Assembly: GCF_019929185.1 (NCBI RefSeq)
Contig: NZ_JAHZPC010000012.1
Location: 1-55,515 of the forward strand
Reading direction: 5' to 3'
DNA: 55,515 bases
Source of the DNA: Streptococcus parasanguinis
GTDB lineage: Bacteria; Bacillota; Bacilli; Lactobacillales; Streptococcaceae
Position 1 is the stretch's first letter; every line of letters begins with the position of its first letter. Of the stretch, positions 10,304 to 18,414 are shown piece after piece. The notes under the pieces are model-generated. The model was not told the origin of the DNA. It saw only the letters and a program-made list of their open reading frames with translations, and did not search any database. The position numbers and the translations under genes are program-made.

Positions 10304-10747
10304 TCACTTTAAATCGTACTTCCAGTCTTCTCCATTTTGGTAGTAGAAAAATTCAGACAGATCTTCTTCAAGAAAGATACGAAGCATATCCTCCATATCT
10401 AAGGAGAGGTCTAGTTTTGGCAATTCTTTCAGGTCCTCCCACCAGACTTCCCCCTCTTCAGAGGATATTAAGTCTCCGTCAAACTTTTCTGTCTTATAAA
10501 AGAAAACTACATAACGAATGCCGTCTTCTACCCAATCTTTCATTCCACAAATCTGGGGAGAAGCTATCCTTAAGCCAGTTTCTTCCTTCACTTCACGGAT
10601 TACTGCTTCCGTAAATGATTCTCCCGCTTCGACATGACCACCAGGAAAGGTTATGCCTGGCCAATCTTCTTTTTTACGATCAATAACAAGAACTCTATCG
10701 CCGTCTCTTACCATACAAAGATTTGTAAACTCAACAGTCTCATTCAT
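10304..10747 (-). CDS. NUDIX hydrolase
   Basis: 147 residues. The NUDIX box is complete: GGHVEAGESF then REVKEETGL (about residues 36-58), with the catalytic REVKEE glutamates present. Such enzymes hydrolyse nucleoside diphosphates linked to another moiety. The size and the ICGMKDW/VFFYKTEKF region resemble streptococcal proteins annotated as 8-oxo-dGTP diphosphatase, but the substrate cannot be fixed from sequence. Monocistronic. Confidence 0.88.
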   Translation of the reverse strand: MNETVEFTNLCMVRDGDRVLVIDRKKEDWPGITFPGGHVEAGESFTEAVIREVKEETGLRIASPQICGMKDWVEDGIRYVVFFYKTEKFDGDLISSEEGEVWWEDLKELPKLDLSLDMEDMLRIFLEEDLSEFFYYQNGEDWKYDLK

Positions 10748-10807
10748 ACAAATACTTCCTAACTATGTTTGTCTTTTTCTTTAAGGATAGGATAAACAAT
10801 CTCTACC

Positions 10808-11326
10808 CTATTCTTTTTTGGGTTGGACTTGCGTATGGGCTATCAGATCTCCTAGATGCCTCTTATCTTTCCGAAACATCGTCATTGCCAGTAGCAAAAC
10901 TGCAAGGAGAGTCGCCGAAATAGAAAGGATAATGGATAACACATCAAAATTACTATAGAAACCATGAATCGTGCCCATATGACCGAGTTGCCAAGGTAAA
11001 AATTTGATGACATTTCTAATCAAGCTTGCCTGCACTGTTTTTTTCTGGCAGACCAGTTCAAGTCCCGCTTTTGCCTTCCCAAAACTGCCATTATTTTTAT
11101 AATCCAAGAATGTGAACAGGAGCGTGATTGGCAAAACAGAGGTGAAAAATACAAGCCACTGTGACTGAATTTCTGTAAACTCTGGGACACCATTAAAAAA
11201 TATGATGTAAATAAGCATAGAAACTATAAACAGAAGGGCTAAATAAGCTAGAATGAAAAGATAATCGAATAGAAATTCTATCATTCTTTTTTTAACCGAA
11301 ATAGGATTGTTTGCTAACATCTTCAT
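10808..11326 (-). CDS. RDD family membrane protein
   Basis: 172 residues from the ATG at 11326, chosen because a strong AGGGGGAG site lies 6 bases upstream; an in-frame ATG at 11359 has none. Three or four transmembrane helices: FLFDYLFILAYLALLFIVSM, WLVFFTSVLPITLLFTFLDY and a late IILSISATLLAVLLLAM. The family's Arg/Asp features are relaxed, but the pattern KRMIEFLFDYL, GSFGKAKAGLEL, then RRHLGDL-like KRHLGDLIAHT is characteristic. Function of RDD proteins is mostly unknown; some are linked to ion transport. Confidence 0.8.
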   Translation of the reverse strand: MKMLANNPISVKKRMIEFLFDYLFILAYLALLFIVSMLIYIIFFNGVPEFTEIQSQWLVFFTSVLPITLLFTFLDYKNNGSFGKAKAGLELVCQKKTVQASLIRNVIKFLPWQLGHMGTIHGFYSNFDVLSIILSISATLLAVLLLAMTMFRKDKRHLGDLIAHTQVQPKKE

Positions 11327-11393
11327 CACCGTCTCCCCCTTTCTCATCTCCATTATCATATAAGGGTACGAATAAAGAAACCATTTATAAAAA

Positions 11394-11421
11394 AAGACTG
11401 AAATACCTCAATTTCAGTCTT
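11394..11421 (-). terminator. Terminator after the neopullulanase gene
   Basis: Stem AAGACTGAAA/TTTCAGTCTT (11394-11421) with a short loop and a run of seven T on the minus strand. It lies 9 bases past the stop. Confidence 0.9.
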
Positions 11422-11429
11422 CTTTCTTA

Positions 11430-13178
11430 CTAATCTTCTCTATAAATAACAAATCCATTTGGTTGGATAACCAATTGATCATCAGAGATGCTCCCAAGAC
11501 TGATCAGATCTGCCTGTCCTCTTTCTAAGACAACGTCTTTCTTGGAGTGGTTAAAGTAGGCTTTGAGCATGTTACCTTCATGCTGCCATTCTACTGCTAC
11601 TACATCTAGCTCTACTTCTTCCAAGCTAACCTTGCCATACTGAATCATGCCTGCTACTTCTTTTCGGAGCTGGATCAAGTCCTTCATAAAGTTGAGCATG
11701 TCATTATCAGCTGCCACGCGCTCCCATGGCATGACACGGCGGCAATCAGGGTCTGGACCACCGATGAGGGCTAGCTCCGTTCCATAATAAATACATGGCG
11801 TACCCCGTTGCAGATAAAGGAAGGCGATAGCAGACTTGACAGACTGAAGATCGCCTTTGGCCGTCGTCAAAATGCGCTCTGTATCATGGGAGTCCAAGAG
11901 GTTAAACATCACCTCAGAGATTTGTTGCCTATAGTACATGGACTGGCTATTGATTTCCCAAATGAAGCGTTGCGTCTCCTTATGCCCCCGCAGGAAATAA
12001 TCCTTGATACTTTCAGAGAGGGGATAGTTCATCACCGCATGGAACTCATCGCCCTTGAGCCAAGGTTGGGACGAATGCCAGATTTCCCCGAGGATATAGA
12101 GATCCGGCTTCTTGGCCAAGACCGCTTTACGGAAATCCCGCCAGAATTGATGGTCGATCTCATTGGCCACATCCAGTCGCCAAGCATCGATATCAAACTC
12201 TTCAATCCAGTAAGTCGCCACCTTCAAGAGATAGGCCTTCACCTCAGGATTAGCCGTATTGAGCTTAGGCATAAAGCCCGCAAAGGCAAAAGCATGGTAA
12301 GACAAGTCGCGACTATTCCACAGATTTTCTGAGGAGACAGGGAACTCTTTGATATGGAACCAGTCCTTGTAAATCGAATCCTCCCCGTATTTGACCACAT
12401 CCTGCCATTGGGGTGAATCATAACCAATATGGTTAAAGACGGCATCCAGCATAATCTTCATCCCACGCGCATGGGCCTCTTTCACTAGCTGGCGGAAGGT
12501 CTCCTTATCACCAAAATGCCGATCAATTTCAAAATAGTCAATGGTATCGTACTTGTGGTTGCTTGGCGATTCGAAAATCGGGCAAAGGTAGAGCCCTGTA
12601 ATCCCTAACTCCTGCAAATAATCTAAATGATCAGTAATGCCTTGCAAATCTCCACCAAAGAAATCCAATACTTGAGGAGCAATAGAGGCATCCCAAGGGC
12701 GGACGCCTTCTGGGGAAATGGCTGGATTCCCATTGGCAAAGCGCTCAGGAAAAATCTGATACCAAATCGTCTGCGCCACCCAATCTGGAACAGCACACCC
12801 ATCAATCTCATGGATAAAGGGAAGCTTAAAGCCGTTCATGACAAAGTCTAAATTCTCCTTGTTGTAGGCTGCCACACCCCGATCCCCATACAAGACCTTC
12901 TCTCCCGCCGTGGACTCTAATTCAAAGAGGTACTGGATCCGTGCATGGCGAACCGATACCGACACTTGCCAATAATCAAAGAGGTCGTCTGTCGTCACCT
13001 TGTCCATTTCCTTAGTTGCCTCATAAAGATCCTCTATAAAAATAAAGGGATCCCCATAGTGCAAGACAATCCGTTTGATATCCTCTTTCTTAGTCCGGAT
13101 GCGAATATGGAGCTGGCCATCCTTATAAAGATAGGCGTACTCCGATTCAGGCCGGTGATAAATCGCTGTTAATTCCAT
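11430..13178 (-). CDS. Neopullulanase/cyclomaltodextrinase, GH13
   Basis: 582 residues, cytoplasmic (no signal peptide). N-terminal CBM34-type domain (about 1-125), then the GH13 barrel with conserved regions DAVFNHIG, WRLDVANEI (nucleophile Asp), LGEIWH (acid/base Glu) and LLDSHDTE (stabilising Asp), and a C-terminal beta domain. Hydrolyses cyclomaltodextrins, pullulan or maltodextrins taken up by the cell. Two maltose/catabolite operator-like sites flank its promoter, consistent with control by MalR and/or CcpA. It works in the same pathway as the pullulanase at 47.7-50.0 kb. Separate transcription unit with its own terminator. Confidence 0.93.
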   Translation of the reverse strand: MELTAIYHRPESEYAYLYKDGQLHIRIRTKKEDIKRIVLHYGDPFIFIEDLYEATKEMDKVTTDDLFDYWQVSVSVRHARIQYLFELESTAGEKVLYGDRGVAAYNKENLDFVMNGFKLPFIHEIDGCAVPDWVAQTIWYQIFPERFANGNPAISPEGVRPWDASIAPQVLDFFGGDLQGITDHLDYLQELGITGLYLCPIFESPSNHKYDTIDYFEIDRHFGDKETFRQLVKEAHARGMKIMLDAVFNHIGYDSPQWQDVVKYGEDSIYKDWFHIKEFPVSSENLWNSRDLSYHAFAFAGFMPKLNTANPEVKAYLLKVATYWIEEFDIDAWRLDVANEIDHQFWRDFRKAVLAKKPDLYILGEIWHSSQPWLKGDEFHAVMNYPLSESIKDYFLRGHKETQRFIWEINSQSMYYRQQISEVMFNLLDSHDTERILTTAKGDLQSVKSAIAFLYLQRGTPCIYYGTELALIGGPDPDCRRVMPWERVAADNDMLNFMKDLIQLRKEVAGMIQYGKVSLEEVELDVVAVEWQHEGNMLKAYFNHSKKDVVLERGQADLISLGSISDDQLVIQPNGFVIYRED

Positions 13179-13222
13179 CTGTCTTGTCTCCTACTATACT
13201 CTCTTTTCATCATTTACCGTTT

Positions 13223-13281
13223 TATGCAAACGATTCCATAAACTATTTCTAGTATACTACTTTATAAAAACGTTTGCAAGA
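13223..13281 (-). promoter_or_regulatory. Promoter of the neopullulanase gene flanked by cre/MalR-type operators
   Basis: A -10 TATACT (minus strand, about 13252-13257) lies between two related sites. Site 1 (13224-13238, TGCAAACGATTCCA core) fits the cre consensus WTGNAANCGNWNNCA at every fixed position. Site 2 (13267-13281) reads TTGCAAACGTTTTTA on the minus strand, one mismatch from cre and containing the GCAAACGTTT half typical of streptococcal MalR operators. Site 2 overlaps the -35 region and site 1 lies downstream of the -10, a classical repression layout. Confidence 0.8.
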
Positions 13282-13324
13282 TTCTGAGAGATAATTTTAG
13301 ATTACTCACTTTTTATAATTGTAT

Positions 13325-13449
13325 TGCACACAAAAAGCCCAGCAATTGGGCTTCAAGATCTTGGTGGAATTATTCTTAAATAGTTATTTCAATATTTTTA
13401 TACAAAATGTCCGCCTTGTCACATCAAAGAGAGGTGGGCGGTCCTATTA
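13325..13449 (-). ncRNA. Candidate small RNA, about 120 nt
   Basis: On the minus strand a promoter with -35 TTGAAT (13477-13482), a 16-base spacer and a perfect -10 TATAAT (13455-13460) predicts a start near 13449. About 100 bases later a canonical terminator ends it (stem AAGCCCA/TGGGCTT, 13335-13353, then five T). No ORF with an RBS lies between. The transcript would hold a CCGCC...GGCGG helix around 13410-13440 and a single-stranded CCACCTCTC stretch. That stretch could pair with ribosome binding sites. Known streptococcal csRNAs carry a TTTAAG pair upstream, which I do not see. Confidence 0.4.
13332..13353 (-). terminator. Terminator of the candidate small RNA
   Basis: Seven-base-pair stem AAGCCCA/TGGGCTT with a five-base loop and a T run on the minus strand. 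It is nearly identical to the terminator at 13823-13844. Confidence 0.8.
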
Positions 13450-13572
13450 ATTACATTATACAGTTTTTACTAGATAATTCAAGTGTTATTCGTATTTTTT
13501 AAAATTTACTTACACAATTAATCATACAAACAGAAAATTAAACCTACAAATATGGTTCAAAAACAGATCATT

Positions 13573-13749
13573 CTAGTTTGCGCTTTCCAGAATGGCCTCT
13601 TCTCTCAGTCGCTCCACATCTTCTACCGTGGGATGCCATCCTTCAATCATATTGGTGCTCAGAGCAAACCAGACGCTCTTAAAAACCTTTTTGTTGTCAA
13701 AAATCACACCCATAATCATCATTTTTTCTTTATCTACATCTAAGGTCAT
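13573..13749 (-). CDS. VbhA-like small antitoxin (orphan)
   Basis: A 58-residue ORF starting at ATG 13749, with a textbook GGAGG site six bases upstream. It reads MTLDVDKEK...VWFALSTNMIEGWHPTVEDVERL. The segment TNMIEG fits the Fic-inhibitory motif [S/T]xxxE[G/N] of VbhA-type antitoxins. As in that family it is followed by a helix containing a Pro-Thr-x-Glu-Asp start and a charged tail. The N-terminal 25 residues do not resemble VbhA. No Fic (HPFx[D/E]GN) protein lies nearby, so if real it is an orphan or acts in trans. The gene itself is likely; the family call is tentative. Confidence 0.6.
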   Translation of the reverse strand: MTLDVDKEKMMIMGVIFDNKKVFKSVWFALSTNMIEGWHPTVEDVERLREEAILESAN

Positions 13750-13822
13750 ATTCTACCTCCGTCCTATTATTATAGCATATTTTCAATCATTTTAGTTCTC
13801 CTATTTAGAACTTACCCTACAC

Positions 13823-13844
13823 AAAAAGCCCAGCGATTGGGCTT
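13823..13844 (-). terminator. Terminator after the secreted nuclease gene
   Basis: Stem AAGCCCA (13826-13832) and TGGGCTT (13838-13844), five-base loop, T run on the minus strand, 25 bases past the stop. Confidence 0.85.
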
Positions 13845-13868
13845 TCTCATTATCAAAATCACTGATAC

Positions 13869-14888
13869 TTATTCCTTACTTGTATGCCGCTTCCCAAGAC
13901 TGAGCGCTTGTTCTTCTGACATCTGAACCACCTTAGAAAAATTGGTATTGCGAGGCATACTGTCCTTAGAGTACCAATAAACATCTGCACTGCCATTTCT
14001 GGCCACATAAACAACTGGAGCCAGTTGACGAGTTGGCTCTGTAGGCTGGACAGGTTGAACTGGCTGTGCAGGCACTGCTGGCTGACTCGGTTGAGGGGCT
14101 TGACTTGGTTGCGTCTCTACAGAAGGACTGGCAGGTTGTGGTTGACCACTTGGTTCCGTCGGCACTAAAGATGGCTTGGCTGTCCCCTTCAGATAGTCAA
14201 TGGTCGCATTCTTGGAATAATTATCCAAGGTAACAGTGGTGATCCCATAAGCATCTACCGACTCTTTGGAACTACTTAAATTGATTGGTAGAAGGTTGCC
14301 ATCTCGATCAATTCCTACATATTGCAAGGTCACCTGCCGAGGAATCAATTCATCCCCCGTATAGACTGGCGTCACCTTATAATCTAGCCAATAATTGGGG
14401 TGGGTAGCCAGCCAGCTATCGAGTCGTTTCTCGTAGTAGAGCATGCCTTCCACATTGCTATCTGCTGTCCCTTTATAATTCCCCGTATTGGTCCAGGCAG
14501 TTAGAGGAACCAGATTTTTCCCTTCATTGGTCAGTCCACTAAATTGATAACCAATCAAATGCCCTCTGTGGAACAGCCAGGCCTTCTTCCCTTTGTTTCC
14601 ATAAGCAATCTTATAATTGTGCCAGCCAACCGGATTATAGTTGAGATGTGGTTCTCTTTTTTTCTTTGGCTCATCCTTGTCCTGAAGCTGAATATGGGCT
14701 GAGGTCGCACGACCTAAATGATCAAAATCCCCCAGTACAAGCTGCTTACTGCCATTAAAAGGCAGTAGATGAAGACTCTGGTAATCGAGGCCCGTTTGCT
14801 GAGCTTGAGCCCCTTGAACAATGGCCAAGGACATAAAAACCGAGACCATCGCAACAATAACATTTTTCAAAAATCGTTTTGTAACCAT
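13869..14888 (-). CDS. Secreted DNA/RNA non-specific endonuclease (EndA-like)
   Basis: 339 residues from ATG 14888, chosen because a GGGAG site precedes it and it opens a normal signal peptide (MVTKRFLKNV, hydrophobic core, cleavage near AQA at 27-29). The beta-beta-alpha-metal nuclease core has FHRGH with the catalytic His110, and NLVPLTAWTNTGNYKGT with the metal-binding Asn. Residues about 250-295 form a Pro/Gln/Ser-rich linker. A separate C-terminal module follows (YVARNGSADVYWYSK...GKRHTSKE), probably a wall or surface attachment or binding unit. It may act in DNA uptake, nutrient scavenging or degradation of neutrophil traps. Confidence 0.92.
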   Translation of the reverse strand: MVTKRFLKNVIVAMVSVFMSLAIVQGAQAQQTGLDYQSLHLLPFNGSKQLVLGDFDHLGRATSAHIQLQDKDEPKKKREPHLNYNPVGWHNYKIAYGNKGKKAWLFHRGHLIGYQFSGLTNEGKNLVPLTAWTNTGNYKGTADSNVEGMLYYEKRLDSWLATHPNYWLDYKVTPVYTGDELIPRQVTLQYVGIDRDGNLLPINLSSSKESVDAYGITTVTLDNYSKNATIDYLKGTAKPSLVPTEPSGQPQPASPSVETQPSQAPQPSQPAVPAQPVQPVQPTEPTRQLAPVVYVARNGSADVYWYSKDSMPRNTNFSKVVQMSEEQALSLGKRHTSKE

Positions 14889-15073
14889 GATTGAAACTCC
14901 CACATTTCTATCTAGTGATATTATAGCAGAAAAAACGGTTACAAACACAGAAGATAGGCAATTTCTTCTCCTATGTCAATTAGATTTTTTAATGAGTTTA
15001 TTTTTAATTTAATATTCTTTAGTATTTTAAATAAGGACTATTATTTTAATACATAAAATAATACACAACTATT

Positions 15074-15517
15074 CTAAAACAACTCATATTCATACCACTC
15101 TTCATCTACTTTCTGAAAACCCAAAGCCAAAAACATTCTTTGACTTTGAGTATTAAAAGGATAAATTTGAGCAGTTACCTTAACCATTTCTTTCTCTTTG
15201 GCCAACTGTATCATTTCAGAAATACACCGTCTTCCGATCTGTAAATTCTGATACTCTTTGCTGATCACTATAGAAAGCTCTGAATTATCTTGAAGTGTCA
15301 CATCTCCAACTAACACTCCCTCATATTGGATATAATAGCAAGAACCATGTGAAGTTAGGTAATCATACATTTTATGAAGTTTTGTTAGATTGTAAATCTG
15401 ATCAGTATTATCCACTTGTTTGCAAACCTCACTATCTTGATACCAAAGAAGGGAGATGTCATCATTCCTATAATAAGGGATAAGAGTGATCTTATCATCT
15501 ACTATTCGATTCATCAT
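15074..15517 (-). CDS. GNAT family N-acetyltransferase
   Basis: 147 residues with a GNAT fold: substrate-side N-terminus, then SIVISKEYQNLQIGRRCISEMIQLAKE with the acetyl-CoA-binding Q/RxxGxG-like loop (QIGRR, about 97-101), then QRMFLALGFQKVDEEWYEYEL. The substrate is unknown; similarity to ribosomal-protein or antibiotic acetyltransferases is general only. Lies 15 bases from the next gene upstream and may be co-transcribed with it. No terminator is obvious behind it. Confidence 0.85.
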   Translation of the reverse strand: MMNRIVDDKITLIPYYRNDDISLLWYQDSEVCKQVDNTDQIYNLTKLHKMYDYLTSHGSCYYIQYEGVLVGDVTLQDNSELSIVISKEYQNLQIGRRCISEMIQLAKEKEMVKVTAQIYPFNTQSQRMFLALGFQKVDEEWYEYELF

Positions 15518-15532
15518 TACTTGTTCTTATTT

Positions 15533-15970
15533 CTATTTAGAAGCTTCTTCCGATACTTCAATATTTCCCATCAACCAATTGGACATCTTTTTGCCCTTGT
15601 CTTTATAAGGGTTGGGAGGAAACAAGGTAAATGGGGGAATGCTGGCATCTGGGAAGAATAGTTCTACGCTTATCGTTCGCTCGCTATTATGATCGACGTA
15701 GGCTGTAAAATAGATATGGTAATTCCCACTCACATCACCACCATTATCATACTCACCTCTAGCAGTATTTGGTAAGAGCGTAACAGATTTTATGTCTTGC
15801 TTTTCCTGAGCTAAGTGTGCGATGATCTCACTCTTAATAGCAGCCTCATGATTTCTGACGAAATTCCCATCATCACTATATCCAGGATGCTCACTAAGAG
15901 AATAGAAAATAATAACCATCAGAAAAGGTAGGGAAATTAAAAAAATAATCAGCTTATTCGATTTTAACAT
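15533..15970 (-). CDS. Membrane-anchored protein of unknown function
   Basis: 145 residues from ATG 15970, preceded by GAGGA; the longer reading frame overlaps the toxin gene and lacks an RBS. One N-terminal transmembrane helix (KLIIFLISLPFLMVIIFYSL), then an extracellular domain of about 115 residues containing NGGDVSGNYHIYFTAYVDH and a proline-rich FPPNPYKDKGKK. The layout resembles small streptococcal immunity-type proteins (one helix plus outer domain), but I cannot assign a family. It follows the RelE-like gene by 13 bases. Confidence 0.65.
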   Translation of the reverse strand: MLKSNKLIIFLISLPFLMVIIFYSLSEHPGYSDDGNFVRNHEAAIKSEIIAHLAQEKQDIKSVTLLPNTARGEYDNGGDVSGNYHIYFTAYVDHNSERTISVELFFPDASIPPFTLFPPNPYKDKGKKMSNWLMGNIEVSEEASK

Positions 15971-15983
15971 GTGGGTCCTCATT

Positions 15984-16328
15984 CTACTTATAAAAAATCT
16001 TGACCCAATCCTGCTTTGCACTGAGTATACGAGCAACATACACTGTATGCTTCTCCATATAATAAAATGCGAGATAGTTCTCTATTGGCATATATCGATA
16101 GGTTTTTCCATCATTCGTCATCTCACCATAGCCCCGGCTTGATACTAGAGGACAGGCTTCTGGGAACAGTTCTAGGATCTCAAGAGCACTTAATAGCAAA
16201 TCAACTTTGCCGTCTGCAGCTTGCTGGCTATAAAAATTCACAAGAATATAGTCGTGAATGTCACGCAAGTCCTGCTTAGCACGATCTGAAAGAAAGACCT
16301 GATAGCGCTTCAACTTAGTCAAGACCAA
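15984..16328 (-). CDS. RelE/ParE-type toxin
   Basis: 114 residues with the RelE/ParE pattern: FLSDRAKQDLRDIHDYILVNF at the N-terminus, LELFPEACPLVS in the middle, and YRYMPIENYLAFYYMEKHTVYVARIL, the terminal strands that carry the active-site residues in RelE/YoeB relatives. Toxins of this class cleave mRNA on the ribosome (RelE) or act on gyrase (ParE); sequence alone does not separate these. The start overlaps the antitoxin stop by 14 bases, the usual antitoxin-first order. Expected to be held inactive by the preceding RelB/DinJ-like protein. Confidence 0.88.
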   Translation of the reverse strand: MVLTKLKRYQVFLSDRAKQDLRDIHDYILVNFYSQQAADGKVDLLLSALEILELFPEACPLVSSRGYGEMTNDGKTYRYMPIENYLAFYYMEKHTVYVARILSAKQDWVKIFYK

Positions 16329-16608
16329 ATTCCTTTCTCACATCGGCTACAGAAGTGACTTTTCCTTGAGCGATTTCCTGGTGCCCCACTAAAATCTCCT
16401 TCTTCAAATCCTCAAAGGCCACTTGATACTGCGTGTTCTGCAAATCACTTGAAACAAATTCTTCTGGATCCACAGTCCCGTTGGCAATTTTTCGAAGTGC
16501 TGCATTTAGGACATCTGACACAGAAATTTTTTCATCTGCAAGCACCTCTTTTGTTTTCTGGTAAAATATCGCATCTGCCCGAAAATTCACTGATTTCGTG
16601 TTTGCCAT
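16315..16608 (-). CDS. RelB/DinJ-type antitoxin
   Basis: 97 residues from ATG 16608, chosen over an in-frame ATG at 16629 because GGAGAGG lies just upstream. The N-terminal ribbon-helix-helix region TKSVNFRADAIFYQKTKEVL with ISVSDVLNAALRKIA is typical of RelB/DinJ. The acidic C-terminal tail would wrap the toxin. It likely represses its own promoter through the palindrome at 16623-16645. Confidence 0.88.
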   Translation of the reverse strand: MANTKSVNFRADAIFYQKTKEVLADEKISVSDVLNAALRKIANGTVDPEEFVSSDLQNTQYQVAFEDLKKEILVGHQEIAQGKVTSVADVRKEFGLD

Positions 16609-16622
16609 TTCTACCTCTCCTT

Positions 16623-16645
16623 TGTACATACAATTTGTATATACA
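16623..16645. promoter_or_regulatory. Palindromic operator of the RelBE-like pair
   Basis: Core ATACAA-T-TTGTAT (16628-16640) is a perfect inverted repeat. The outer five bases on each side (TGTAC and ATACA) match at four of five positions. It sits immediately upstream of the antitoxin RBS, where a ribbon-helix-helix repressor is expected to bind. Confidence 0.75.
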
Positions 16646-16867
16646 TTCTACCATACGAAAGAGAAGGGATTCAAGTGAAAAATGGATTCTTCTTTCACTA
16701 AATCTAATTAAGAGATACCGTTAGTTAATCTATATTCTTTCTCTCGTGTCAACTGATACCTCTTAGAATCAACAATTTAAGTAGATTCCACATCTTAATT
16801 TAACAACTCCAAGTAATTGTAGTCAATTATATTAGATATATTTTATTAATTTCTTTATAGTAAATTC

Positions 16868-17605
16868 CTATTTCTCTAGCCAAAAGAACGCTTGGTTTAA
16901 CATCTCTTTTGTTTGTCCAATGATACACGGTCCATGAGAAATAATAATATTCTTAGGTTCCCATTTCTTTATTTTATGATAACTCTTCAATGCTTGTTTT
17001 TTACCAAATAAAAAGGTCATTCTTAAATCTCTTGGTGTTTTACCATTTGGATAGTGATTATCACCTATTTTTAACAGTAGCTTTTCAAAAATCGATAAAT
17101 TTTCTGTTTCTATGTTTTCAATAAGATCCGTTAAAATTAGAGTTGAACTTTCAGTATGGAAAAAAACAACCTCTTTCACGTAAAAACTTCCCTCAAATGT
17201 TGTAAAACAAATTTCCTCGTTCCAATTGGCTTTCTCTAGTTCATGACCATAATATAAATTCATTCCCGATTTTCTGGCACGCTTTTGAACACCACTAGCT
17301 AGCCATACTTCTGCTTCCGGAAATAGTTGATGCCACTCATTTATATAACTATAATGTAAGACATTGGGTGCAATAAGGTGTTTTACCTCACCTAATTGCT
17401 TGATTTCAAAAAGTAAATTATCACTAGGCTTAATCGGCGAATGCACCCAAAGACCACCATTCTGCAGACGGATAACTGTCATTCTAGTTGAAAAAGGCAC
17501 TTTGAAGAGTTTGAAATTCATCAGTACTTCTTCCCCATCTACAATCCAGAGGTTATCTGCTATCTTTTTTAAGGAATTGAGCGGACTATATTTTTTGACT
17601 TCCAT
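16868..17605 (-). CDS. DUF4336 protein, metallo-beta-lactamase-like fold
   Basis: 245 residues. The layout follows the DUF4336 family: N-terminal LWIVDGEEVLMNFKLFKVPFSTRMTVIRL, then GLWVHSPI, LIAPNVLHYSYINEWHQLFP (the place of the HxHxDH loop in true metallo-beta-lactamases, here with single His residues), VVFFHTESSTLILTDLIEN and a late NIIISHGP. The missing full HxHxDH motif argues against standard dinuclear zinc hydrolase activity. Function unknown. It lies 32 bases after the alpha/beta hydrolase gene and may be in its operon. Confidence 0.8.
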   Translation of the reverse strand: MEVKKYSPLNSLKKIADNLWIVDGEEVLMNFKLFKVPFSTRMTVIRLQNGGLWVHSPIKPSDNLLFEIKQLGEVKHLIAPNVLHYSYINEWHQLFPEAEVWLASGVQKRARKSGMNLYYGHELEKANWNEEICFTTFEGSFYVKEVVFFHTESSTLILTDLIENIETENLSIFEKLLLKIGDNHYPNGKTPRDLRMTFLFGKKQALKSYHKIKKWEPKNIIISHGPCIIGQTKEMLNQAFFWLEK

Positions 17606-17637
17606 GAAACTCTGCTTTCTAAATTAATAAAGTATAA

Positions 17638-18414
17638 TCAATCGTTATTCTCCAAAAATGGTACCACCAAATCAATCCACTCTTGAGGCAGGTAAGCTGA
17701 TAGATAGCCATGGTTATACCCCTTTGCTTCATACAGGATAGTGTTGGGATGTAGCTGCTGAAATAATTTCGCCGATGCTTTCACACAGTTTAATTCTTTT
17801 TCACCATAGATATACAGAACCTGGGCCTTGCTAGCAGAAATCGTCTCCTTCAGCTTGTAACGCCCCATATAGGTTTTGTAAATGGTCACCAATGTTTTGA
17901 TAGGTGTCCTTGGCAGATCCTCTAAATAATATGCTTTTATCTCCTCTGGATAAGCCAGTTTAGGATAGAGTTTGTCCATCATGCTTAATTGAAGTTTGCA
18001 AGAGAATTTACTGAACATCAATTTACCAAATAGTGATACTAGAAAGATGCTGATTTTAGCTAACCTTGGTTGAGGAATACAGATGCTTCCATCTATGATG
18101 GCCTTCTCAGCTATCTCGCTGTCTAAGGATAAAAGTTCCATGGCAATTTGACCACCAAGTGAAACGCCACCGATCGCAAACACCTTTCCACCACAGTTTG
18201 CTTTGACATAGTCTAGGATCTCCAAAGCAGAATCTTCCGTAGAAACATAATCGAGTTGATATTCTTCGCCGTGGCCATTCAAAGTGGGTAGAATAACACG
18301 GTAGTCTTCTGACAAAATCCGTGCTTGACGAAGATAATTCCACCAAGAACTGCCACCGCCATGTATCAGTAAGATAGGAGGCAAATTCTTATCACCAAAT
18401 TCATGGAATTTCAT
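17638..18414 (-). CDS. Alpha/beta hydrolase
   Basis: 258 residues from ATG 18414, which has AAGGAG upstream; the frame stays open further but without RBS. Contains the oxyanion HGGGSSWW segment (about 17-24) and the nucleophile elbow GGVSLGGQ with Ser in GxSxG (about 87). The acid and the C-terminal His (GYNHGYLS) complete a triad. Cytoplasmic, since no signal is visible. Substrate unknown; esterase or peptidase-like. Transcribed with the DUF4336 gene. Confidence 0.88.
   Translation of the reverse strand: MKFHEFGDKNLPPILLIHGGGSSWWNYLRQARILSEDYRVILPTLNGHGEEYQLDYVSTEDSALEILDYVKANCGGKVFAIGGVSLGGQIAMELLSLDSEIAEKAIIDGSICIPQPRLAKISIFLVSLFGKLMFSKFSCKLQLSMMDKLYPKLAYPEEIKAYYLEDLPRTPIKTLVTIYKTYMGRYKLKETISASKAQVLYIYGEKELNCVKASAKLFQQLHPNTILYEAKGYNHGYLSAYLPQEWIDLVVPFLENND

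Noticed and set aside
11367..11374. TACGAATA (ComX box) on the plus strand
   Set aside because: It points into the 3' end of the minus-strand neopullulanase gene and no plus-strand gene follows.
11808..12332. Plus-strand 174-residue open frame inside the neopullulanase gene
   Set aside because: It is opposite the GH13 catalytic regions, whose conservation explains the open frame.
15533..15970. TipC-like immunity protein
   Set aside because: One helix plus an outer domain fits, but the characteristic sequence was not recognised and no T7SS toxin is nearby.
16868..17605. Canonical metallo-beta-lactamase
   Set aside because: The HxHxDH zinc motif is absent, so it was called DUF4336 instead.
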